Shown here piece after piece: positions 20,942 to 29,067 of a stretch of 29,067 nucleotides of DNA. Both the position numbers and the translations under genes were made by a program. The first letter of the stretch is position 1. Every line of letters begins with the position of its first letter. Source of the DNA: Bimuria novae-zelandiae CBS 107.79 (taxonomy: Eukaryota; Ascomycota; Dothideomycetes; Pleosporales; Didymosphaeriaceae); contig ML976674.1 of NCBI GenBank assembly GCA_010015655.1, forward strand, positions 721,453-750,519. The letters are read 5' to 3'. The notes under the pieces were generated by a model that ran no database searches, was not told where the DNA came from, and saw only the letters and a program-made list of their open reading frames with translations.

Positions 20942-21564
20942 GTCGAGGCGATTGATTGAGACGATAAGTCGGTGGGTTGAACAATATAGAACGTGTTGCT
21001 TGCTGGGAGTAGGCCTCCAGGCAAAGATGAAAGAACAGTAATGGCCCTTCCGCAGCAAAGAAGAGGCGGTGGAAGAAGAGAATGAGGAGGGAAGAGCGAG
21101 GGCAAATCACAACGCAGCGGGCCGGTAGCGGTGGTAAGAGCGCCCGTGCTAAGGCGGCCGCCCGAAGAGGAGCCTCCACGACGTCGTAAAGAAGCACGGC
21201 AAGCACCATGATACATTAACTGACGTTTGATAAGATTTATTAACCGCGTTCTGGTTTTCAACCAGGTCAGTGAACTTCGTAAGCTCAAGAGACCGTATTG
21301 GTTCCATCGTCAGCAGCCAGCTGCACTTTCCTGCTTCCCTCACAGCTGGGCGTGACTTCCGTCCCATACCCTCTCGACGGCTCTGCAGATTTCATCTGGG
21401 TGAGCTGTACGTGCCCGTTATGGGAGTGGTTCATATGCGTGATAGCCAGTCTCCGCGAGCGAGCCGACAACGCGACATGAATGGCGCCAGTCTGAGTGCG
21501 CGCGATATTCGGGGTACTGTTCACGGCGGGTCCACGAGAGTAGGTACCGAGAACATGAAAATCC
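20942..21564. other. Intergenic region between two minus-strand genes
   Basis: About 620 bases. It contains the upstream region of the 20941 gene and the 3' flank of the rRNA methyltransferase gene. Open frames on the plus strand here run into the antisense of the methyltransferase gene and are not supported. Confidence 0.4.
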
Positions 21565-22521
21565 TCATCCCTCATCCGAATCACTCTCGCTCTCATCCCT
21601 CGCCCTCTTCTTGCCCTTCTTACTCTGCTCCACCACCTTCTCCCCCACCTTCTCAAAAACATACATCCTCGCCCTCCTATCCTCCCCCTTCCACGCCCCA
21701 CCTCCTTCAATCGCACCCAGCGTCCTCACATGCGCATATCCCGGGTAGTCTTCCCAATCAAACTGATAGCTCTCCACGACTTTCAACCCCGTATGTCTCG
21801 CTAGGTCTCTTATATTCCACAGCGTATACGGTTCGCCCTCGAATAGCGCCACTAGCACCTTTCCCCCGTCGCGGAGAAACGGGCGTCCCTTGTGCGCGGA
21901 CAGCGTCTGGGAGAAGAACGAAGAGAGCAGCGCTTGGTTCGCTCGCGCCTGCCTGTTCACATCCGTGCTCAGACCGCCTGTGTGCGGAAACATGAACGCC
22001 ACTGTGTCCCAGCCCTCCCATGCACCTCCTCTATCGCTGTTACCTGCTCTTAACACTTTGTACGCTCCGAGTTTCGTTGCGTCGATAGAGTGGTGGAGCG
22101 GTACGGGCGGCATCAGCTCCGTCAATTCTTTGTGTATCTCTGAGAAAGAGGGGTACTTTTTCTGGACTTCTTCTTCACTGTCAAAACTTGTGGCCGTGAC
22201 GTTTGCGCAGCCGTGTTCGACCGCGAGGCTTCTCGTGAAGCTGAAATCGCCTTCTCCAACGAGAAGAATGTTGTCATAGGTGTCGAAGGGTATTTCATGC
22301 TTCTGTGAAGCCTGGATGTGGGGTTTCGGAGTGGGTGCGGCGGTACCGGTGCTCTGCGATTCGTGGGTGGTCTTCTGTTTCTTGGAAGCAGGTGTGGAGG
22401 GCTTGGTGGGTTTGGCTGCGGTCGCGAGTTTCTTTTGGTGATTGGCGATTTTTCGATTTGCATCGCGTTTTAATTCGCGACGCGCACGTTTCGTTTTCGT
22501 TTTCGACATTTTCGTGCGCAA
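21565..22521 (-). CDS. 25S rRNA (uridine-N3)-methyltransferase, BMT5-like
   Basis: Intronless, 318 residues from ATG 22521; a second in-frame ATG four codons later (MSKTKTKRARRELKRD) may be the real start. The N-terminal 75 residues are Lys/Arg-rich, as in nucleolar proteins. The methyltransferase domain follows: NILLVGEGDFSFTRSLA (about 84-100) is the S-adenosylmethionine-binding loop of the BMT5/DUF2431 Rossmann fold, then MFPHTGG, a GGKVLVALFEGEPYTLWNI block, and SYQFDWEDYPGYAHVRTLG near the C-terminus, all family hallmarks. The tail is Lys-rich then acidic (KKGKKRARDESESDSDEG). Yeast BMT5 makes the m3U modification of 25S rRNA in the nucleolus. A transposon begins only 96 bases upstream of this ATG, so the promoter is either very short or altered. 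Confidence 0.92.
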   Translation of the reverse strand: MRTKMSKTKTKRARRELKRDANRKIANHQKKLATAAKPTKPSTPASKKQKTTHESQSTGTAAPTPKPHIQASQKHEIPFDTYDNILLVGEGDFSFTRSLAVEHGCANVTATSFDSEEEVQKKYPSFSEIHKELTELMPPVPLHHSIDATKLGAYKVLRAGNSDRGGAWEGWDTVAFMFPHTGGLSTDVNRQARANQALLSSFFSQTLSAHKGRPFLRDGGKVLVALFEGEPYTLWNIRDLARHTGLKVVESYQFDWEDYPGYAHVRTLGAIEGGGAWKGEDRRARMYVFEKVGEKVVEQSKKGKKRARDESESDSDEG

Positions 22522-22615
22522 TATTGCGGTCCAACGTTTTAGTTATGGTGGGAGAAAGATTGGTTCGGAGGTCTTGCGGGGAATCCTAAAATCTTGAGCT
22601 TGGACCACGTTCAGA

Positions 22616-22617
22616 TA
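22616..22617. repeat. TA target dinucleotide left of first pogo-like element
   Basis: TA directly before the left inverted end, matched by TA at 24723-24724 after the right end, as expected for Tc1/mariner-pogo elements. Confidence 0.8.
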
Positions 22618-22660
22618 CAGTAACCGTGCACGCCGTGCACACCTTCGGGCCGTGCACACC
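22618..22660 (+). repeat. Left terminal inverted repeat, first pogo-like element
   Basis: 43 bp; pairs with 24680-24722 with three transition mismatches. Confidence 0.9.
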
Positions 22661-22708
22661 CTCACCAAAAATCTACTATACTCCTTAACCACATAACTCA
22701 ACACCACA

Positions 22709-24565
22709 ATGCCGTTAGAAGAAGCGCTTAAAGAGGCAGATATAGTAAATATAAAAGGCAAACTTTTATACTAGGTAATTATAAAAAAATATAATATATG
22801 CCGCATAACTTTATTATAATATTATTAACGCGTTGTCGTGTCGCGTGCTAACGCTAATTAATAACTACTTAAACTCTACCCTACACAAGAGCGAGAGCTT
22901 TATAAGTTTATAGTTAAGCTTATTAAGCGAGGCCTACCTCCTAAAAGGCAGATAGTATAAAATATGGCTTCTAAATTGGCTGCAGAGAGGGTCTCCGACT
23001 CGTGGGTTACTCGCTTCCTTGACCGTCACCGCGACCAGCTCCTATACAAATGGGCCAACGCTATTAATGCGCAGCGCCTCCACGCCGATAGCAGCGAGAA
23101 GTACATATAATACTTCAAGCTTATGCACTCCAAGATCACCAAATACTTAATTAAGCCACGGCACATATATAATATGGATAAGAAGGGCTTCGCGATCGGA
23201 GTACTTAATAGGCGCACTAAACAAGTGTTTAGTAGGGCTTTTGTGGAGTCAAAAACAAGGCGCCAGCCTATGCAAGACGGCAATAGGCAGTGGGTGTCGA
23301 TACTCGTAAGCGTCTGCGCTAATGGTTCGGCACTGCCTCCAGGCGTTATCTATCCAGGCGCTCCCAACGAGATACAATCGTCCTGGGTGGAGGATATAGA
23401 CGCAGAAAAGCACTCAGTGTTTGTTACTATAACGCCCTTAGGCTGGACGAACGACGAGGTTAGCCTTACGTAGCTAGAACAGGTCTTTAATCGCTACACT
23501 CGAGAGAAGGCACGCAGAAGTTAGCGACTACTTATAGTAGATAGCCACGGCTCGCATATAACCTGGTCCTTTATTAAGTACTGCGATAGGAATAGGATAC
23601 TACTACTAGTGTTCCCTCCTCACAGTACCCACACGCTGCAGCCGCTCGATGTAGCACTCTTCTTACCTCTAGGTACAAGCTACACAAACCAGCTCACTGA
23701 ACACCTTCACAGTACTTAAGGCCTAGTAGGTGTGAAGAAGCGCGACTTCTTCCGCCTATTCTATAAGTCCTAGATAAGAACCTTTACCCTAAGCCTTATC
23801 CTTAAGGCCTTCGAAGTCACGGGCCTATCGCCACCAAACGTAGCTATAATTGTTGATAGATTCTAGAATAAGCGCAGGCGGCTGCCTTATACACCTTCAC
23901 CAATTATAGCAGATAACTGGAAGCAAGCTATCCAAATACTGGCCCAGGTGGTGGAGAATCAGGACGCAGAGGAGGTGCAGTAGTTAAGGCGTACTATCTC
24001 CTATCTCTCTGCCCATACACAGCTTGTACAGCTTAAAAACGAAGGCCTACGCAACGTAATTAGAGAGCTTAAGCTCTCTAAAAATAAGTAGAGGAGGCTT
24101 AACCTACAGCATTATAGGGAGTTTTATAGTATAGCTATTCTTTAGTCCCCTCGTAAGATCCGCTAAGCTGAGGAGCGCTACGAGGCTAATAAGGAGTAAA
24201 ATCTATAAGAAAAGGTAAATAAAGCTTATTAAAAGGAGCTAAAAGCCTAGAAGAAGCTTTAAGATAAGTAGGATAAGTAGTAAAGGCGTATAGAACAAGA
24301 AAGGGTAAGGAAAAAGAAAGTAAGGAAAAAGGCTACTAATAACGCTAAAAAGTAATAGAAGAAATAAGAGCGCGACACTGCTAAATTTATATAAATACTT
24401 AAAATAGGCAAGCGTAAGGCCTTAAGTAAGCCTTTTATAAAGCTTATAGCTAAAAAATAGCATGCGCGTAGTGCTGCTCGCGTTATTATTAAGGCGTCGC
24501 CGTTGCTAGCACCTCTACTAGTTACCACGCGCAGCGGCCGCAAAATAAAGCTAAATAAGAAATAA
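22709..24565 (+). pseudogene. Fot1/pogo-type transposase remnant (DDE)
   Basis: One frame runs from ATG 22709 (MPLEEALKEADIV) to TAA 24563-24565, about 618 codons, broken by many TAG/TAA codons. Recognisable order: N-terminal helix-turn-helix part; a CENP-B-like DNA-binding part with ERELYKFIVKLIKRGLPPKR and SWVTRFLDRHRDQL; then the DDE domain with YNMDKKG (Asp157, codon 23177-23179), LLIVDSHGSHIT (Asp278, 23540-23542) and THTLQPLDVALF (Asp314, 23648-23650). This gives D-x120-D-x35-D spacing. The usual NMDEKG is DKKG here, a GAG-to-AAG-type change. The C-terminus ends TRSGRKIKL, as in Fot1-like transposases. The longest open stretch is 23123-23473. It is a pseudogene in its present form. Confidence 0.88.
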
Positions 24566-24679
24566 GAGTAGGGTAAGCACTATAGAACTTAGTAAACTAT
24601 TATAATAAAAATTCTCGCGATAATAGCTATTATACGTAGCTCTATAGCCTCATTTTTGAGATGTGCAGCAGGTCGCTAA

Positions 24680-24722
24680 GGCGTGCACGGCCTGAAGGTG
24701 TGCACGGCGTGCACGGTCACTG
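24680..24722 (-). repeat. Right terminal inverted repeat, first pogo-like element
   Basis: 43 bp; inverted copy of 22618-22660. Confidence 0.9.
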
Positions 24723-24724
24723 TA
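24723..24724. repeat. Single TA shared by two adjacent transposons
   Basis: This TA is both the right target dinucleotide of the element ending at 24722 and the left one of the element starting at 24725. Confidence 0.85.
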
Positions 24725-24761
24725 ACGTGTCCGTGCGCGTGATGCGCGGGCAACACCAAAA
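24725..24761 (+). repeat. Left terminal inverted repeat, second pogo-like element
   Basis: 37 bp; matches the right end outside a 17-bp insertion. Confidence 0.88.
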
Positions 24762-24860
24762 ACGCTCTATTGAAAATAAGGCTACAGCACTACCCACGAT
24801 TAATATTATTACGAGATTTTTCTTGCAGGGTAGTAATTTGATAGCTGCGATTTATTTGCA

Positions 24861-26725
24861 CTATTTAAATCTATCTGGAAGCTTGACGTCGCGGCCGCTG
24901 CGTGTAGATTTGCTCGGGGCAGCAGATGCGCCCTCTGAGGCCTCCCCAATATCTGCAGCATCCACACCACGTTTCTGACGCTTTCTGCTCTGTAGAGATG
25001 GCTGAGAGGCCTTTCTCTTACCCTTTTGGGATACTTGTAGAGCTTTTTCAGCGTCGCGGGCAGACTTCTGGGCAGCGCGCTGAGCAGCCTTTTCAGCCCT
25101 CTCCTTCTCCTTCGCCTTCTTAGCTGCCTCTCGCGCAGCACGCTTTTCCTGCTATATTTTCTCCTTATATAGCTTAGCTACCTTCTTTAGCTCTACTATC
25201 TCTGCTTTTTAAAGCTGCTACTACTTATCTTCCTGCTCTTTAATTAATTAACAATAACGTGCCTCCCTTACTTTCCTTAGTAACTATAAGATAGCCCTAC
25301 TATAATACTCCTAGCGCTATTAAAGGTCTAGAGTTTTGCCCTTCTTCTTACGCTTCTTCTTAATAGATAGCGCCTGCCTAAGCCTATTATTGTCATGCTT
25401 AAGCAGCTCATTTTTAATAGATAGATAGTAGAGTAATTAATAAAGCTTTTTTGTATCTTAACTACCCTGTTCCTTTACTACTAATCGTATAAGCCTATCC
25501 ATCTTTCTCCAGTCATGATTACTAAGCCCTAATAAGGAGTTATCGCCTGATTCTTGATCCTAGGTAAACCTATTAAGGATAAAATTAGGATTAGGTGGCG
25601 ATATGCCTGTAGCTCTAAAAGAGCTAAGGATAGTTAATTCCTTAAAGGAGGCCTTCCACGCATTCTAAAATAGTGGGAAGAAGTCACCTTTAGTAATAGA
25701 AGCTAAGCCCTGGCTTCTATAAAGGTAATTTAATAGCTCTGCTAAGTAGGCTATTAACAGAGGCTTAAACATCGCAACGTTAAGTGGCTGAAGCGTATAA
25801 GTTAAATAAAAAGGCAGAATAGCAAGCAGGATCTTATTCTAATTATAATAGTTAATAAAGTCTATAGTAATGTGGGAGCTATAGCTATCTAGGATTAAAA
25901 GTCGATATAATCGTCGAGCCTTCTCTTTTATACAGCGATTAAACACCTGCTCAAGCCAGGCAAGTCCAATATCGTTGTTTGTCTAGCCAGAGGATGATAA
26001 GGTAATAAAGACTTCATGATATCCTGCCTTGATATCCTCTACCCAGCTTGATTGGATGCCCTTGTTGGCAGCCTCATAGATAAGGCTTGGCGGCAGAGCT
26101 GATCCATCAGCGCAGATACATGCCAGGAGCGTGATCCATGCGCGATTGCCATCTTAGAGTGATGCTCTAACCTCCTTCTTCTCCCACATTCGTCTGCTAA
26201 ATATTCTCTTTAATCTACCAACAATACCAATCAGGACGCCTTTTTTATCCATATTATAGATATAACGAGGATCTATGCGATATTAAGCTATCTTGCTGTA
26301 TAGAAGGTTAAAATAGAGGCAATATTTATCCACTAAATTAGCGTTGTGGCGATTGCTGTCCATCCCGACGGTCCATTACGAGATAAGATGAATGCTATGT
26401 CGGTTAATAAAGCGGGTAACCTAGCTCTCGCTGACTGGCTCCTTTGCTATTGTTAAGGCAAAGTTCCGTATCATCTCTCTAGTAGGAGGTATATGTCTCT
26501 CTGTGAGTCTTTTGATATATCGTACAAGCTCCTCCTCTTGCTGTGGGGTGAGCTTTTGCTGGCTAGAGTTCTTGACTTGTGTAGGGCGCGTTATTCCTCT
26601 ATGCCTTCGGATCAATGTAGACCGTACAACACTATATTTAGCAGCAGTTTTTGTGTACGAGAAAGTTTCGCCTAGCTTTAACAATTCAATATCATTAATC
26701 GCAGCTTAAATTAGATCTATATTGG
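24861..26725 (-). pseudogene. Second Fot1/pogo-type transposase remnant, third catalytic Asp lost
   Basis: Readable on the minus strand from about 26725 to TAG at 24863-24861. The N-terminal DNA-binding part is well kept (KLGETFSYTKTAAKYSVVRS, GITRPTQVKNSSQQKL, EELVRYIKRLTERHIPPTRE) and open from 26684 to 26421. There a stop replaces the Trp expected after PVSES; the frame resumes with TRFINRH. DDE region: YNMDKKGVLIG (Asp codon 26249-26247), LLILDSYSSHIT (Asp codon 25889-25887), and TLQPLNVAMF, where Asn (25781-25779) stands at the third catalytic Asp, a G-to-A type change. The C-terminus is Lys/Ala-rich and ends KSTRSGRDVKLPDRFK. The protein is related to the neighbouring element's transposase but clearly diverged. 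It has several in-frame stops and cannot be functional. Confidence 0.85.
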
Positions 26726-26755
26726 TGGAGTTGTCGCGTGTTAAAGTTGAGGGTG

Positions 26756-26809
26756 TTTTGGTGTTGCCCGCGCATCACGCGAATCCGCGCATCACGCGCA
26801 CGGACACGT
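26756..26809 (-). repeat. Right terminal inverted repeat, second pogo-like element, with internal duplication
   Basis: 54 bp. Relative to the left end it contains an extra 17 bases (GATTCGCGTGATGCGCG on the minus strand), a diverged repeat of the adjacent CGCGTGATGCGCG. Confidence 0.88.
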
Positions 26810-26811
26810 TA
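26810..26811. repeat. TA target dinucleotide right of second pogo-like element
   Basis: TA immediately after the right inverted end. Confidence 0.8.
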
Positions 26812-27019
26812 TACCAAATGTTCACAATAATTTTTAGAAAAGAAGAGCGGTACGCGACACAGTGCAGACGGTTAACATTGCTCTAAATGGACTAAATATA
26901 CACAGGACGCGATGGGCACAGCCATCTCAGTCTGCCATGCCTCGGTACTCGCTCAACTCTAATCGATCCGATTACAATTCAAGGAAACAGACATCATCAC
27001 GCAGGCGGGAGGCTGCCCA

Positions 27020-28328
<1,309 letters not shown>

Positions 28329-29067
28329 CGCGACTGTATTATGCCACGAAAGCAGACGTACAAAGGGAAAGGCGGATGGGTAGGGAGTTGTTTTCGATGG
28401 GGGTGTTGCAGAGGAGGTGCGATCTACGCGGATGCTCTTCGGCGGAGGCTTGGCTAGCCAAATCTAAAACTTTACCTTCGGTTGGCAAGGTCAGAGCTCC
28501 GACTTTACACGAAAATGCCTCGCCATGCGTCCATTAATGTATCTATCATATTGACTGCGCCGGAACCTGCGACCATTTCCTAAAAGCGAAGTGACGCGCA
28601 CCAAAACCTGATGGTCGAGTTTGGATCAGAAAAGTTCGACAGCTTCAATACAGAGAATCACATGTAGATCGCGCAACCTTGGGACCTGGGAAAAGTCTAT
28701 AAAGAGGCGGCTTGAATACGGGAAATTTGTCTCATTTCGAACACACAAGCTTGACGACTTAGTACAGAAACAACACGTATTAACAGGAGATGCTGAGATT
28801 TCTAGCTAGAGTAGTAGTCTATCTCCTACTATTATGTTTCCGGATAATGTCCTATGAGGGAATACTTATGTACATATGCACGTATCCACTGTAAACACGC
28901 AGAGCAGATCGCTGAGTGTGTGCTTCCATCTAAACAATCATCAGGTTTGACCAGCAGGCTTTACACTGAACCTAAGGGCCTGTTCGGTGGCCGCAATCTC
29001 AACCTTGATTTCATCTCACTATACCAAAAGTGGGTAGACTGAGATGAAATCAATGTCGTGTTCGGTT
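28329..29067. other. Gene-free region upstream of succinyl-CoA ligase
   Basis: About 740 bases. The part near 28330-28560 should contain the promoter of the succinyl-CoA ligase gene. Short plus-strand open frames at 28621-28809 and 28854-29042 have no motifs. The final 65 bases contain an inverted repeat described separately. Confidence 0.45.
29005..29053. repeat. 14-bp inverted repeat near the window edge
   Basis: TTGATTTCATCTCA at 29005-29018 and its exact reverse complement at 29040-29053, separated by 21 bases. TGTTCGGT also occurs twice, at 28981-28988 and near 29059-29066. This could be part of a small inverted-repeat element cut by the window, or a simple hairpin. Confidence 0.6.

Larger units (their letters stand above)
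22618..24722 (+). mobile_element. Pogo/Fot1-like DNA transposon (first of a tandem pair), inactivated
   Basis: 2105 bp, flanked by TA. The 43-bp inverted ends (22618-22660 and 24680-24722) begin CAGT[A/G]ACCGTGCACGCC and differ at only three positions, all A/G, consistent with RIP-type transitions. The ends contain repeated GTGCAC palindromes. The interior carries a Fot1-type transposase frame with scattered stops. The stretch about 22960-23690 keeps a fairly normal composition, while about 24100-24650 is strongly A+T-rich. Confidence 0.92.
24725..26809 (-). mobile_element. Second pogo/Fot1-like DNA transposon, inactivated
   Basis: 2085 bp, flanked by TA at 24723-24724 and 26810-26811. The ends begin ACGTGTCCGTGCGCGTGATG and are distinct from those of its neighbour, so it is a different family. 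The left inverted repeat is 37 bp and the right one 54 bp because the right carries a 17-bp internal duplication. The transposase lies on the minus strand, opposite to the neighbouring element. RIP-like stops interrupt it, but the last quarter (24861-25150) keeps an open frame of normal composition. Confidence 0.9.

Noticed and set aside
21270..21995. 241-codon open frame on the plus strand
   Set aside because: Mostly antisense to the BMT5-like gene; its proline/serine richness reflects the acidic and lysine-rich coding on the other strand.

Overview
The window is a stretch of nuclear genome from a filamentous ascomycete (Pezizomycotina). The evidence is: short introns of about 45-80 nt with GTRNGT donors, CTRAY-like branch points and YAG acceptors; an iterative type I polyketide synthase of the fungal 6-methylsalicylic acid synthase class; a fungal S10 carboxypeptidase; and A+T-rich transposons whose coding frames are broken by C-to-T/G-to-A changes, as repeat-induced point mutation (RIP) produces. 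The gene types and the F-box style suggest Dothideomycetes, but that is an inference.

Layout, left to right. (1) 391-2536 (+): secreted, probably GPI-anchored serine carboxypeptidase. (2) 3064-4326 (+): decayed F-box gene, then about 1.5 kb with no recognisable gene. (3) 5826-11395 (+): partially reducing polyketide synthase (KS-AT-DH-KR-ACP, 1813 aa, 2 introns) with no recognisable tailoring, transport or regulator gene beside it. (4) 11778-12674 (-): conserved-looking protein of unknown function. (5) 13177-16176: a complete but dead hAT DNA transposon of exactly 3000 bp, with 24-bp inverted ends and an 8-bp target duplication. (6) 16722-18006 (+): lysine/proline-rich protein with an LRAT-like or permuted papain-like C-terminal half and a possible signal-peptide exon. 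(7) 18375-19110 (-) and 19962-20941 (-): two unrecognised genes, one broken by a frameshift and one by a single in-frame TAA. (8) 21565-22521 (-): BMT5-type 25S rRNA uridine-N3 methyltransferase. (9) 22618-24722 and 24725-26809: two degraded pogo/Fot1-like transposons back to back, sharing a single TA target dinucleotide. (10) 27020-28328 (-): mitochondrial succinyl-CoA ligase alpha subunit in seven exons. (11) The last 740 bases hold no gene, and end in an inverted repeat cut by the window edge.

Two housekeeping genes (BMT5-like and succinyl-CoA ligase alpha), separated by only about 0.3 kb before the transposons arrived, sit at the right. To their left is an accessory stretch with an orphan polyketide synthase, a fast-evolving lysine-rich gene, three decayed genes and a dead hAT element. 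The genes do not form a pathway or a classical cluster. The most interesting items are the orphan synthase, the lysine-rich LRAT-like protein, and the paired pogo elements joined through one TA.
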